A DNA stretch of 64,000 bases. Origin: Candidatus Kapaibacterium sp. (GTDB lineage: Bacteria > Bacteroidota > Ignavibacteria > Kapaibacteriales > UBA7675). Positions 1-9,398 of this stretch are shown here, piece by piece. How positions within the stretch are numbered: position 1 is the first letter of the stretch; every line of letters begins with the position of its first letter. The stretch is taken from contig JANQRB010000045.1 in assembly GCA_028284775.1 (NCBI GenBank), positions 1 to 64,000 on the forward strand, given 5' to 3'. The notes under the pieces were generated by a model. That model made no database searches and was not told the DNA's origin. It was given only the letters and a program-made list of their open reading frames with translations. The position numbers and the translations under genes were made by a program.

Positions 1-2157
1 GACCCCGATGAAGAGCGGGAAACGGGACGCGAACTGCTGGAAACCGAACGAGCGCTGGCGGACTTTCTGGCCCTGCGCGACTGGCTGCCGGATGTGGAGC
101 GCAGAATGAGTTCGGGCGAGTTTGCCGCGATGGTCAAAACGCGAATGCTGCGCGATCTTCAGGTGCGGGAGTCGATTCTTCAGTTTCACGAACGAAGCAA
201 GGCCGTTAAGGGCGTCTCGCAGATCAGGAAACTGGAGCTGATGGAGGAAGTGGAAAAAGACGCCCGCGCCTTTACGGCATTCCTGGCTTTGCTCGACGAA
301 CTGGCCTACATTTACGAGGAGCGTTACCCCGGCGCAAAGCGTCCCTGCCGGGACTATGTGGAACGTCTGCGCACAGCGGCGCAATCCCAACGCTACCAGG
401 TCCGCGAAAAGCTCGGATTCGGCGTGACCATTACTTCAATCGAGCAGATTCGCAATATTCCTTTCCGGGTAACTATTGTTTGCGGAGTCGTCGACGGCGA
501 GTTCCCGGCGGTCTATATGCCGGAGTCCTTTCTGGGGAAGGAGCTGCCCGAAACGGAGGAGCGCTTTCTGAAGCGCGAACGCCTTCAGTTTTATCAGGCG
601 CTCACCAATGGTGCGGAACATTTCAGCGCTGCTCTTAAGCAGGTCTACATTACCTACCCGCGCTTTCGGGACAGCGAAGAACTGGTGCGCTCGCCGTTTC
701 TGGACGCATTGTTAAAAGTCAGTACCCTGGATGCCGTGGGGCGGGTGATCGATGTGGCGGCGCTGTGGGCCTCATCCTCTACTTCGCCTGCGGACCTGCC
801 CGCCGATCTCAATTTCCTGACTGCAATTGCTTCCGGGGAAGAAATGCTGCATGCCGTCGGCCGATTGACGCTTGCGGAAGGCGATGCGGAGCCGGAAAGC
901 GGCATCCCGTCCCTCGTAGAAAAGTTGCTGTTGTTAACGTCGGACGAAGCCCGGCGCAGCGAAGCGAGCCGGGTGGTGCACACCGTCAGGACCAGCAAGG
1001 CGCGGGCCCTGCAAGAGACGGCACCACAACTGCTGCTGCCCGAGCTAACTCCGGCGGCGCAGGAGTCACTGCGGCGGACGGCCGAACGCCCGTTTTCCGT
1101 TTCGGTCCTCGAGCTCTATGCCAAGTGTCCTTTTCAGTTTTTCGCCGACCGAATGCTGGCCCTGGAGCGCCGGGAAGAATTCGACACGATGCTCTCCCCG
1201 CTGGAGCGCGGTTCTTTTCTGCATCGCATTCTCTTCCGCTTTTATCGCCACTTGCAGGACGAGCAGCGCCAGGCCGATGACAGTTTTGTCGTTGAAGCGA
1301 ACCAGGCCGGCCTGCCGCCTATAATAACCGTGTGGCTCGATCCGAATGAGGCCGACCGTTATCTCGCACTGCTCCGCAAGATTGCTGAGGAAGAAAGCGA
1401 ACATATCCATTTCGATCATCCCTTTTTCGAAATTGAGAAGGAAGAGCTGCTCGGCGGCGACCATCAGCCGGGTAAGCTGCAATTGTGGCTGCGGGAAGAG
1501 TTAAAGCGCGTGTCGATGCCCTGGGGATTTCAACCTGCCCTGTTCGAGTTCGCCTTCGGGGGACGCGGCGTTGAAGGCCAGGGCTTTGCCATTCCGCCGA
1601 TTCAGATAAACGACGATTTGCGCTTACGCGGTAAAGTCGATCGCATCGAGATTGCTCCCGTCGATAACGCGGCGAACAAGCCCGCTCTTCAGTTTATGAT
1701 CGGAGACTACAAGACAGGTGTCGCCCGCAGGTTGCCGGGCAATGCCGACATTGCGCGCGGAGTTTCATTCCAAATGCCCCTTTACACTGTCGCGACGGCG
1801 TGGATTCTGCGGGAATATTATCAGATCGAAGCGCTGCCGCTCGCCAGTGTGTATTATTCGCTGACGCCAGAAGTCAGCAGGACCGCTGGCGGTGTTAAGA
1901 GCGATTCGCATCGTTTTGTCCTGCTGCCGAAGGATACCGCCTTAGGCGCGACGGTTAAACGCAGCAGCCGGCAGGTGGTAGAAAACGAAGCCGCCGCCGC
2001 CCTTGCGATCGAGCAATCGGTTGAGAGCGCTTCCCGGATCGTTCGCGACATCGGCAGCGGCCGTTTCCCCGTTGACCCTTTCGATCCGAACAAAGTTTGT
2101 GCCTACTGCCACTTCCAGGCCGTGTGCCGCATCAAGGAATCCTTAAACAGGCACTGA
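1..2157 (+). CDS. PD-(D/E)XK nuclease of the AddB/RecB C-terminal type (5' end outside window)
   Basis: The reading frame is open from base 1, so the true start lies upstream and about 718 residues are visible. The C-terminal third has the RecB-like nuclease signature: a cysteine in ELYAKCPFQFF (codon at 1126), the catalytic strand GDYKTG (around 1702-1719), a QMPLYT box, and a terminal C-x2-C-x5-C (codons 2098, 2107, 2125). Four cysteines in this arrangement hold a 4Fe-4S cluster in AddB and related exonucleases. The upstream part resembles the helicase-like, motor-dead region of AddB. Its likely role is double-strand break end processing for recombination, with a UvrD-type helicase-nuclease partner probably encoded outside the window. 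Domain identity is firm; assignment as AddB itself rather than a related fused nuclease is inference. Confidence 0.85.
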   Translation, partial: DPDEERETGRELLETERALADFLALRDWLPDVERRMSSGEFAAMVKTRMLRDLQVRESILQFHERSKAVKGVSQIRKLELMEEVEKDARAFTAFLALLDELAYIYEERYPGAKRPCRDYVERLRTAAQSQRYQVREKLGFGVTITSIEQIRNIPFRVTIVCGVVDGEFPAVYMPESFLGKELPETEERFLKRERLQFYQALTNGAEHFSAALKQVYITYPRFRDSEELVRSPFLDALLKVSTLDAVGRVIDVAALWASSSTSPADLPADLNFLTAIASGEEMLHAVGRLTLAEGDAEPESGIPSLVEKLLLLTSDEARRSEASRVVHTVRTSKARALQETAPQLLLPELTPAAQESLRRTAERPFSVSVLELYAKCPFQFFADRMLALERREEFDTMLSPLERGSFLHRILFRFYRHLQDEQRQADDSFVVEANQAGLPPIITVWLDPNEADRYLALLRKIAEEESEHIHFDHPFFEIEKEELLGGDHQPGKLQLWLREELKRVSMPWGFQPALFEFAFGGRGVEGQGFAIPPIQINDDLRLRGKVDRIEIAPVDNAANKPALQFMIGDYKTGVARRLPGNADIARGVSFQMPLYTVATAWILREYYQIEALPLASVYYSLTPEVSRTAGGVKSDSHRFVLLPKDTALGATVKRSSRQVVENEAAAALAIEQSVESASRIVRDIGSGRFPVDPFDPNKVCAYCHFQAVCRIKESLNRH

Positions 2158-2534
2158 GGCTCGCGACGCACTCCGACCCTGTCTGTGCCGTCGCAGCAAG
2201 AGCAAGCCGTCACCGGAACCGTTCTCGGAGAGCCACTACGAGGCAGAAAACTAACAGGGCGTCCCCCAACGCCTAAGGCCCAAATGCCGACGTTCACTCA
2301 ATACAAGCTGACGCTGGCCCTATGAAAATTGGCCTCGACGCCGCCTGTACCTAAGTTAAGCCACCCGTACCACGCTGCGAATCGGAGGATTACTGTACCG
2401 ACCGAGATCATTCTTCCTCCGAAGAACTAGCATCTTTGATCGCCTGTTTAACAACGTGCAAGGCCCAGTGTTCGCAGAGCAATGGGTACTACCATCTATT
2501 TGTTTCTTTAATTCATTACTTGGAAGAAAGTTCT
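2158..2534. other. Intergenic region, no gene seen
   Basis: No reading frame here has a convincing start, ribosome site or recognisable product. It separates the nuclease gene from a small secreted protein and probably carries the promoter for the latter. No terminator hairpin was found. Confidence 0.5.
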
Positions 2535-2885
2535 ATGCGCAGGTTCAATTTAACAATTCCGCGATTGGCCGCATTGCTGGCCCTTTGCGCGGCCCTTCCT
2601 CTTTTGGCCCTTGCCAGCCAGGTGACAACGAACAGTACAGTAGCTGAATCGGTCCGGATGACGCTGCATCTCAGCGATCTGACGACGCAGACGACAACGA
2701 TTACAAGTGGTGTTAATATTACTAATACCGCAACGCACGTCGCGGCGCTTGAGATCAATGGTGCAACCTTGCTTGTCGGTGAAAGTGGGCAGATCACGCT
2801 GCCTTCCGGCACGGTCATCAAGGTCAGCGTCAGGTCCTCCTCCAGCGGTTGGATTGAGATTATCGATATGGATGAGCTATTGTAG
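2535..2885 (+). CDS. Small secreted protein of unknown function
   Basis: A 116-residue product. I start it at the ATG at 2535, not at an upstream in-frame ATG at 2436, because a purine-rich ribosome site (GGAAGAAAG, 2522-2530) lies just before it and the protein then begins with a classic signal peptide: basic MRR, a long leucine/alanine core and an ALA-S cleavage site near residue 28. The mature part is rich in Thr, Ser and Val with beta-strand-like alternation (for example TTQTTTITSGVNITNTATH) and no cysteines, suggesting a small all-beta periplasmic or surface protein. I do not recognise a family. It ends 22 bases from the end of the convergent glycosyltransferase gene. Confidence 0.6.
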   Translation: MRRFNLTIPRLAALLALCAALPLLALASQVTTNSTVAESVRMTLHLSDLTTQTTTITSGVNITNTATHVAALEINGATLLVGESGQITLPSGTVIKVSVRSSSSGWIEIIDMDELL

Positions 2886-2907
2886 GCCCATATCCACTCA
2901 CGGCACT

Positions 2908-4368
2908 TCATAACTGTTTATTGTCGCCGGGGAGCCTGCCGGGACCCTCGAATCCTGCGGGTTCCCCCTTTAATTCCGCCGCACCGTTTCGGCGTCCGCG
3001 CATTTCCCACAGCGCGAGCCCAAGCGTAGACAGCCATACGACATACTCGATCAGATACGCCTCCTGCGGCGGTGAACTGAGGTAGATCGCATAACTCGCC
3101 ATACTTGCCAGGGCGAAAAAGATCAGCCAGCGAAAGCCCACCAGACAGTTGATAAGCAGGAGGGGCACGAAGTACCAGGTATGAACCTTGCCGGCGAGGA
3201 TCAGGGCGAAGAAGAAACTTAACAAAAGCGCGGCGTACAAATCCCTGCTTGTCCGAATGCGGTAGAGCAGAGCGACCGCGAGGACAACGGCGATTTTTAG
3301 CAGGCTAAGGAGGCGTGGCGCCAACAGCCAATAGTTGTCCACTTCCAGCACATCCATCAGGGCATTCAGCGTATAAAGCGGCACACCGTTGAATTGCAGG
3401 ATATTGGAGTAATAGTTAAAGGTGTCGATCAGGTTAAGCAGGGCGTCCGTCTGCCAGAAGAATGGCAGCATCCCGGCGAATGCCGCGAGAGCGCAGGCCG
3501 CTGCGGCGATGAAAGCACTGCGGCGGCCAAGGCGAATGATAGGCAGCAGCAGCACGCCCGGCAAGAATTTTAGCAGAAATGCGGCGCCCACCAGCAGACC
3601 GCTCCATCCTGCCGCAATGCCCTGGAGCGGACCTGCGATTTTGTCATCCGCTCCGCCGTCCGAGATCCCGGATTTCGGAGTCTGCCGGTGGCGGTACAAC
3701 AGCCCGCTGCAATAAAGTAATGCTCCCAAAGGACCGACAATCAGTCCGTCGATATGCGACTGCCCGGCAATCTCCACTACCGGCAGCGGAACAAGCAGGT
3801 ACAGGCCGGCGGCCCGTCGGCTGAGCCGAAACAGCTTCAGGCTGCGCAGGAGAAACAAGAGTCCGACGGCTTCGGAGGCAATCAGGATAAGTTTCCAGAT
3901 CAGGTTGGCCGCCTGCCACGAGTCGGAGAACAATGCGGCCGTAGCTGATGCCGCCGCAAAACAGAGCTGGGCGAGCGGCGGATAGATTGTGTGTACATCT
4001 TTGTAATCCAGGATGGCGTAGAGCTCGCTGCCCTGTAAGGCGGCCAACTCGGGCGCCGCCGGCGCATAGAGATATGGATTAAACCCCTCGGCCAGTACAC
4101 TGCCGTCCCAGAGATAGCGCAGAACATCATCTGAAAGCCATGGATCCATAGTCAACAGTATGAGGCGCGGCAGCGCAAACACCAGCCAAAAGACAAGCTG
4201 CGGCCTTTTGGCGCTGTCGATCGGATAGCCAAGAGCGTGCAGGCCGATGAAGGAATGAACGGCAAAGACGATCAGAAACAGATCGGTAGATGCGCGGCTC
4301 GGCTCGATCAGGGGATAAGCGATAAAGAGAAGGCAAAACGTTGCCAGACTGAAGGACGGCTGAATCAC
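2908..4368 (-). CDS. GT-C family membrane glycosyltransferase (mannosyltransferase-like)
   Basis: A 486-residue polytopic membrane protein with about ten hydrophobic segments. Residues 79-103 hold the signature of GT-C enzymes that use polyprenyl-phosphate sugars: an acidic SDDVLRYLWDG loop after the first helices followed by GFNPYLYAP, the arrangement seen in the GT87/alpha-1,6-mannosyltransferase-like group. Such enzymes add sugars to lipid-linked or surface glycans on the outer face of the inner membrane. It is the last gene of a tight minus-strand run, starting 5 bases after the RsbW-type kinase gene stops. The sugar and acceptor cannot be told from the sequence. The C-terminal tail is charged and presumably cytoplasmic. 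Confidence 0.75.
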   Translation of the reverse strand: MIQPSFSLATFCLLFIAYPLIEPSRASTDLFLIVFAVHSFIGLHALGYPIDSAKRPQLVFWLVFALPRLILLTMDPWLSDDVLRYLWDGSVLAEGFNPYLYAPAAPELAALQGSELYAILDYKDVHTIYPPLAQLCFAAASATAALFSDSWQAANLIWKLILIASEAVGLLFLLRSLKLFRLSRRAAGLYLLVPLPVVEIAGQSHIDGLIVGPLGALLYCSGLLYRHRQTPKSGISDGGADDKIAGPLQGIAAGWSGLLVGAAFLLKFLPGVLLLPIIRLGRRSAFIAAAACALAAFAGMLPFFWQTDALLNLIDTFNYYSNILQFNGVPLYTLNALMDVLEVDNYWLLAPRLLSLLKIAVVLAVALLYRIRTSRDLYAALLLSFFFALILAGKVHTWYFVPLLLINCLVGFRWLIFFALASMASYAIYLSSPPQEAYLIEYVVWLSTLGLALWEMRGRRNGAAELKGEPAGFEGPGRLPGDNKQL

Positions 4369-4373
4369 CGGAG

Positions 4374-4796
4374 CTATGCTTTGTTGGGTTCGTTGCGCAT
4401 TTTCATTCGGATGGAGGTGAGCGTGCCGTTGCCGGTATCCTGAAAATCGACGGATTCGGCAAAAGCTTTGATCAGGAATATTCCGCGGCCGCCTTCGCGC
4501 AGCAGGTTGTCGGGATGGAGAGGATCGGGAATCGAGTCGATATCAAAACCTTCGCCTTCATCTTTAACCGTTATCTTAAGCCGCTCGTTTTCAACGGCGA
4601 CGGTTATTTCGACACTCTTGGCGGAATCGCGTTTGTTGCCGTGGTTGATTGCATTGTTGACGGCTTCGGTCAGGACGACAACCGCATTGTGATAGCAAGG
4701 CTCATCCATCGACTGTTTCTCGACCGTCGACGCGAGGAAGGCTTCGAGCTTGCTGAGGTTTTTTGTGTCGCTCGATATTGATAAGCGCTGTTCCAT
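4374..4796 (-). CDS. RsbW/SpoIIAB-type serine kinase (anti-sigma factor family ATPase)
   Basis: A 140-residue single-domain GHKL ATPase. The N box is TEAVNNAINHGN (E44, N47, N48, H52), the G1 box DEGEGF (79-84), and the G2 box GGRGIFL (102-108). No other domain is present. The family phosphorylates anti-sigma antagonists (STAS proteins) and often binds a sigma factor; in FCB bacteria many act in PP2C/STAS partner-switching modules. No STAS or PP2C partner is next to it here. It sits between an outer-membrane barrel gene (21 bases upstream) and a glycosyltransferase gene (5 bases downstream) and is probably cotranscribed with both and with flbD, so a link to motility or envelope regulation is possible but unproven. 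Confidence 0.85.
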   Translation of the reverse strand: MEQRLSISSDTKNLSKLEAFLASTVEKQSMDEPCYHNAVVVLTEAVNNAINHGNKRDSAKSVEITVAVENERLKITVKDEGEGFDIDSIPDPLHPDNLLREGGRGIFLIKAFAESVDFQDTGNGTLTSIRMKMRNEPNKA

Positions 4797-4817
4797 TTGA
4801 CCGCCGACTACGAATAA

Positions 4818-6737
4818 CTAGAGGTTGACCTGCGTTGTAAGGAAGAGATTGGGAAAGCGACGCTGCTCGCGGCCGTCGGTAAACTCGAATTCAAACCATC
4901 CTTGAATTTCGAGCGACGATCCGGAACCGAACGCCAATCGAACAACACTCTCGGGCGCGATTGACTGCCGCAGAAACTCATCATCGACACCGGCGATCTG
5001 GCGCAGCTTTTTTTGATACAAAGCATAATAGCGTCCGCCGATTCCCACTTCCACTATGCCGGATGATGAAGAGAAAGCCAACAATCTACAAAAATGTTCA
5101 TAATTTTCATCCTGAGGTGTCTCCGTGAAGTTCGACCAGCGAAACTGTCCCCGTTCGAAATATCGGGCAATAAGCTGGGATTCGAGGCGATGATGGCGCC
5201 CCACCTGCCAGCTAAGAGAATCGCGGTAGGAGATCTGTCGAAAAGAAAAGCTCGGTGAGGTGACTATCCGGTTCTCGAAATCGAAACTGGTAAAATTGGC
5301 CAGCACTTCGAAGCTGGGACGGGCGCTGAAGGAGCCGGCATCGATGACGAATCGCGGCTCCAGGCGAAATATGCGATTCCAGTTGTTTTGGGAGCTGCGC
5401 GCGGCCCGCAAAAACACCAGATGGGCAAATTTTAGTTCGGCGGTCAATTCACCGTAAAAGACATGCGAAAAACGCCGGGCAAAGGCCAGGGTCGCATTCA
5501 GGTTAAACTCATCGCGATCATCATTGTTGTCGGCGCTGGGAGTGTCGTAGCGCAGTAAGGAGCTTGCGACGGAAAACCGAAGCGAATCGGCCGATGAGAG
5601 CGGCCACAGCGATTCCAGCGATAGTCCCGTCCTGGCTGCCGAGTTGTCGCGCTGATTCTCCGTCTGGCGAAGGCTGCCGATCTGGGCATCATCCAGGTCG
5701 AAACGGTTGCTGATCACGTTGCTTTCATCGCGCTGATCGAACCAGATCCCGAGTGCGTGACTGCCGCCGGCGCCGGTATAGATACCCTTGAAATCCAGAA
5801 AAACGTGAAGGCGCTCCAGGGAACGCGTCACCTGCGTATTGTCCGCGCCGCTGACCGAACGGGCATAAAAACGGTCGATGATCGTGTTTTCAAGTGAGGT
5901 TTGCAGCGCGACATCAAACTGCGGCACGACGGGAAAATAAAGGCGTCCGTCGACGCGCCAGCGATTTTCGCCACGGGTCTCGAGGGCGATGGTGTCGAAT
6001 TCCAGATTGTTAACCGTATCCTGGGCGCGAACAAAAGTATAGAAATCGCGACTGGAAGTTTTGTACGTTGCGTTGAAATCGATCCAACTGTTACCGGCAA
6101 AAAATCGCTGCAGATTGAAGGAGGCATCGCCGATGGTGTTCGACTGTCGGTTGCTCAGCTCCGAGTGAAAGACATTGGCGTCGGCATTGAGAATATAGTC
6201 ATCCAGGTCGAAATCCCGCAGGGTCGAGCGACTTGCAAGCTCGAAGCCGCGGCTGGCGATGCCCAGTTGTTCACTGTAAACGCCGCCCAGGCTAGCTTCG
6301 CTGCGCAGTTGCGAACTTGCTGTCCAGCGCAGTCCGCTGCGCGCACTTCCCTGCAGAAGTTTGTTGATGCCCAGTGAACGCGAGTCATCCGAAAGGAGGC
6401 CGGAAAAACCGCTTATGAAGTCCAGGTTGTCGGCCAGCGGTAGGCTGAACTCCGCCAGACCATTGGCGTCATCGCGAATCGAGGTATTGCTGCCGCGAAT
6501 AATCCGCCCTCGATAGTTGAAATCGAATGCCAGCTTTCCCAGGTCGCTTCCCAGAATGCCGACGATGCTGCCTCTGCCGCCACCTTCAAACAGAAATGTG
6601 TTGGTGTTTTTGCTGAAGCCATAGTTCAGACGCGGTGGAATATCGGAGGAATCAAGAGGCGTCGCCGCTTGAACCCAAGACGTCGCAGCAAGCAGGACCA
6701 GGACGAGCAGAATCCGGATGCATCGCATACGCTTCAA
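4818..6737 (-). CDS. Predicted outer-membrane beta-barrel protein
   Basis: A 639-residue protein with an N-terminal signal peptide (basic start MKRMRCIR, hydrophobic core, cleavage near VQA-A at residue 24-25). The rest is an uninterrupted series of alternating polar/aromatic strands with short Asp/Asn/Ser/Arg turns, typical of a large outer-membrane barrel; there is no plug domain, TonB box or OmpA domain that I can see. The protein ends in an amphipathic strand of the type LFLTTQVNL. The gene overlaps the flbD stop by 4 bases (ATGA), which indicates translational coupling. Function is unknown; the length (about 610 mature residues) would suit a barrel of more than 20 strands. Confidence 0.65.
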   Translation of the reverse strand: MKRMRCIRILLVLVLLAATSWVQAATPLDSSDIPPRLNYGFSKNTNTFLFEGGGRGSIVGILGSDLGKLAFDFNYRGRIIRGSNTSIRDDANGLAEFSLPLADNLDFISGFSGLLSDDSRSLGINKLLQGSARSGLRWTASSQLRSEASLGGVYSEQLGIASRGFELASRSTLRDFDLDDYILNADANVFHSELSNRQSNTIGDASFNLQRFFAGNSWIDFNATYKTSSRDFYTFVRAQDTVNNLEFDTIALETRGENRWRVDGRLYFPVVPQFDVALQTSLENTIIDRFYARSVSGADNTQVTRSLERLHVFLDFKGIYTGAGGSHALGIWFDQRDESNVISNRFDLDDAQIGSLRQTENQRDNSAARTGLSLESLWPLSSADSLRFSVASSLLRYDTPSADNNDDRDEFNLNATLAFARRFSHVFYGELTAELKFAHLVFLRAARSSQNNWNRIFRLEPRFVIDAGSFSARPSFEVLANFTSFDFENRIVTSPSFSFRQISYRDSLSWQVGRHHRLESQLIARYFERGQFRWSNFTETPQDENYEHFCRLLAFSSSSGIVEVGIGGRYYALYQKKLRQIAGVDDEFLRQSIAPESVVRLAFGSGSSLEIQGWFEFEFTDGREQRRFPNLFLTTQVNL

Positions 6738-6970
6738 TTGCCGGACTGCTTGTCTATTGGCGGGGTCTCGGCGCAGCGTCGGCGAAATGCGACGACGCGT
6801 TCGATTATCTCCTGACGCGACTCGCGTACCATAATGCGTTTGCCGCTCCGCAGCGTCAGCCTGGTGTCATGGGCCGTTTCGAGCGTTTCGATTTCATCGG
6901 CGCTGACCGTTATTTCTTCACCGTCGATACGAGTCAGATTGATCATGTGGGAGCATCCGAAAAGACTCAT
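6734..6970 (-). CDS. flbD: FlbD family flagellar protein
   Basis: A 78-residue protein. From residue 9 it matches the FlbD pattern: MINLTRIDGEE, a short linker with ADEIETLE, then LRSGKRIMVRES and an IIERV helix. FlbD-type proteins are small factors encoded within flagellar gene clusters of many phyla. Two starts are possible: the ATG at 6970, which has a good ribosome site (GGGGAAG, 6 bases of spacing), and the ATG at 6946, which gives the usual family N-terminus but has only a weak site. I report the longer form. It overlaps the downstream barrel gene by 4 bases. It lies about 8 kb from the fli genes in this window, which is unusual because flbD commonly sits with motA or flgE. Confidence 0.8.
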   Translation of the reverse strand: MSLFGCSHMINLTRIDGEEITVSADEIETLETAHDTRLTLRSGKRIMVRESRQEIIERVVAFRRRCAETPPIDKQSGN

Positions 6971-7046
6971 TTAATGCTTCCCCGCGGCAGGCGGCGGACG
7001 AGAGCGCTCAACATAGACAAAATGTGCTTTGCAATCAAGGTTTACG

Positions 7047-7865
7047 CTATCTGAGCTCGTCGGCGGAGCGCGGCAGTGGCGGATGCATGAAATTTTCGAT
7101 GTGAAGGGCCTGGCCGCTTTGTTCATCGATCTCGATATGAACGCCGGAAATGCGACAGTCATGTTCGGCGCTCTCGTACTTGTGAGGCGTCTGCAGCGTG
7201 AAGCGTTTAAAAGCCACTTCCGTCCGCATGCCCAGTACGGAATCATAAGGTCCGGTCATACCGACATCGGTTATATAGGCGGTACCGCCGGGAAAGATGC
7301 GGGCGTCGGCTGTTTGCACGTGTGTATGCGTGCCGACAAGCGCGCTGATCTGGCCGTCCAGATATCGCGCAAGGGCCATTTTTTCGGCCGTCGCTTCGGC
7401 GTGCATATCGATGAAGATCATACTGGTTTCCGCCTTGAGCCGCGGCAGGAGACGTTCGGCGGTCTGGAAGGGACAGTCGATCGGCTGCATGAAGACGCGC
7501 CCCTGCAGATGGAGTACGGCAACCTTGCGTCCATCCGCCAGCTCGATAATCGCCTGGCCGCTGCCCGGGTTTTTACCCGGATAATTCTGGGGCCGTAACA
7601 CGCGGCGATTGGAAGCCAGCAGCGGCCGAGATTTCCAGTTTTCCCAGACGTGGTTGCCCGTGGTGATGATGTTCGTACCAAGCTCGAAGATTGCTTCCGC
7701 TTCCTTTTGCGTGAGGCCCTTGCCGTTAACAATGTTTTCGCCGTTGACTATGACGACATCGGATTGGTAGTGCTCGCAAAACATCGGCAGGAATTTTTTT
7801 AGCGTGCGCAGGCCGGCTGCGCCAACCAGGTCACCAATAAACAAAAGTCGAAGCGTTCGTGCCAC
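7047..7865 (-). CDS. ymdB: YmdB family metallophosphoesterase
   Basis: A 272-residue cytoplasmic protein matching the TIGR00282/YmdB family over its whole length. Metal ligands are visible in order: D12 in FIGDLVG, the NGEN box, GNHVWEN, IDMHAEATAE and GTHTHVQTAD. Characterised members are dimetal phosphodiesterases that hydrolyse 2',3'-cyclic nucleotides and influence RNA turnover, motility and biofilm genes in Bacillus. It ends 76 bases before flbD on the same strand, so it may lead the flbD-barrel-kinase-glycosyltransferase run. Substrate assignment rests on the family, not on anything special to this copy. Confidence 0.9.
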   Translation of the reverse strand: MARTLRLLFIGDLVGAAGLRTLKKFLPMFCEHYQSDVVIVNGENIVNGKGLTQKEAEAIFELGTNIITTGNHVWENWKSRPLLASNRRVLRPQNYPGKNPGSGQAIIELADGRKVAVLHLQGRVFMQPIDCPFQTAERLLPRLKAETSMIFIDMHAEATAEKMALARYLDGQISALVGTHTHVQTADARIFPGGTAYITDVGMTGPYDSVLGMRTEVAFKRFTLQTPHKYESAEHDCRISGVHIEIDEQSGQALHIENFMHPPLPRSADELR

Positions 7866-8057
7866 AGAATGTTCTCTTGTAAGGTCAGGAAGAAGGAGTC
7901 TCTCGTCGGTGCGCGGTGCGTGAGCCTGCCTGCCGGCGCCGGAATGTCAGTTAACGCGACAAATAATACTTATATTGCCTGCTGTCGCAGAATTATTTAG
8001 TTGGAGCGAAAGGCGGCGCGAGAGTAATGAGACAATACAAATATCCGATCGAAAATC

Positions 8058-8618
8058 ATGAAAATCTATACCAAAACAGGTGACAAAGGTTCGACGGCTC
8101 TCTTTGGCGGACGTCGTGTTGCGAAAGACGATCTGCGTATCGAAGCCTACGGCACGGTCGACGAGCTGAATTCGTTTATCGGTCTCGCTGTGGCACAGGC
8201 GCCGGATTCACCCCTGAGCTCGCCCCTGCGTGACATCGCAGCCCATTTGTTTACCCTGGGCGCCGACCTCGCGACGCCCCTCTCGCCGCCGCCTCGCTAC
8301 GCCATACCGCGCATCGACGACAGCCAGATTAACTGGCTCGAATCCATGATTGACGACTATGAAGAGTCTTTGCCGCCGCTTAAGTCCTTTATAGTGCCGG
8401 GCGGGACAGCGCTGGCGGCGGCGTTGCATCTGGCGCGAACCGTGTGCCGGCGCGCCGAACGCCGTACGGTCGCTTTAGCGGCGAGCGAAGATATCGGCAG
8501 CGCGCCGGTCCGATTTCTGAATCGACTGTCCGACTACCTTTTTGTCGCTGCCCGCTATGCCAATTTTCTGGCAGGCGAAGACGATATCCCCTGGCGCAAT
8601 CCGGCCGCGGGTCAATAG
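8058..8618 (+). CDS. Cob(I)alamin adenosyltransferase, PduO type
   Basis: A 186-residue protein that matches PduO-type ATP:cob(I)alamin adenosyltransferases end to end. The N-terminal ATP-binding motif TKTGDKGSTALFGG (residues 5-18), the AYGTVDELNSFIG helix and the late signature VPGGTALAAALHLARTVC with CRRAERR are all present. It converts cob(I)alamin and ATP to adenosylcobalamin, probably for salvage, since no other cobalamin genes are in the window. It is transcribed alone, between divergent ymdB and convergent site-2 protease. I looked for a cobalamin riboswitch in the 190 bases upstream and did not see the conserved box. Confidence 0.93.
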   Translation: MKIYTKTGDKGSTALFGGRRVAKDDLRIEAYGTVDELNSFIGLAVAQAPDSPLSSPLRDIAAHLFTLGADLATPLSPPPRYAIPRIDDSQINWLESMIDDYEESLPPLKSFIVPGGTALAAALHLARTVCRRAERRTVALAASEDIGSAPVRFLNRLSDYLFVAARYANFLAGEDDIPWRNPAAGQ

Positions 8619-8657
8619 AGCGGCGAATGCCTCGGGTCAAAATATCGATCCGGCAGT

Positions 8658-9335
8658 TTAGGCAGACACGGACATAAGAGCGAGAATCGGCGTTGCGAGC
8701 GTCGTACACAACCAACCGACAAGGCGTCCCAGCGGCGTAAAGTTAAGTAGCAGTATCAGGATGAAAATGCCGTAAAAACCGATCTGACGAATGGTGTCGC
8801 CGTGCGGATGCGGCAGGTAATTTGCAAGAAGATGCGAACCATCGAGCGGTGGAACCGGCAGCATGTTAAAGACAGCCAGGCCCACATTGAGCAGTATGCC
8901 GAGGTAGGTGATCTCAAAGATAAACTTCGCGGCTTCCGTCCCTGCGAGTCCAAACTGACCGAGCAGGTTAAACAGCAGGTACAGAATTCCGAGACTCAGG
9001 GCTATTGCGACGTTGGAAAGCGGCCCGGCAACGGCGATAATCGAATCATCGCGCCGCCAGTCTTTGAGATTCATCAGATTGACCGGTACAGGTTTGGCCC
9101 AGCCGATAAAAGTAAAGCCGGAACTCAGAATCATTACACAGGGTATAATCACCGTCCCGATCCAGTCGATATGAGCGAGCGGGTTGAGCGTAATGCGCCC
9201 GAGGCGTTTGGCTGTCGGATCTCCGAGTCTATCGGCGGTGACCGCGTGCGCGACTTCGTGAATGGTAAGCGACAAGAGAAGGACAGGCATGAGTAAAGCC
9301 AGATTCTGCATCCGGCCGGCGACGTCAAATTCCAT
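8658..9335 (-). CDS. Site-2 protease family membrane metallopeptidase (M50)
   Basis: A 225-residue membrane protein. The first transmembrane helix carries the zinc motif HEVAH (around residues 26-30), followed by the typical ADRLGDPTAKRLGRITLNP loop, and a later helix has the third ligand region NMLPVPPLDGSHLL. Length and order fit the short, PDZ-less M50B group (Rip3/SpoIVFB-like branch without CBS domains). These cleave substrates inside the membrane, often anti-sigma factors, but the substrate of this branch is generally unknown. It is convergent with the cobalamin adenosyltransferase gene (about 40 bases apart), and a small unknown gene lies upstream on the same strand. Confidence 0.88.
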   Translation of the reverse strand: MEFDVAGRMQNLALLMPVLLLSLTIHEVAHAVTADRLGDPTAKRLGRITLNPLAHIDWIGTVIIPCVMILSSGFTFIGWAKPVPVNLMNLKDWRRDDSIIAVAGPLSNVAIALSLGILYLLFNLLGQFGLAGTEAAKFIFEITYLGILLNVGLAVFNMLPVPPLDGSHLLANYLPHPHGDTIRQIGFYGIFILILLLNFTPLGRLVGWLCTTLATPILALMSVSA

Positions 9336-9398
9336 TTCTCAAACTAAGATGGATGCATTGATTGACCAAACGGAATCAGAGCCGGAGGGCGCGTCGCG

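Noticed and set aside
7866..8057. Cobalamin riboswitch before the adenosyltransferase gene
   Set aside because: The conserved B12-box sequence and the expected stem order are not visible in this 190-base stretch.
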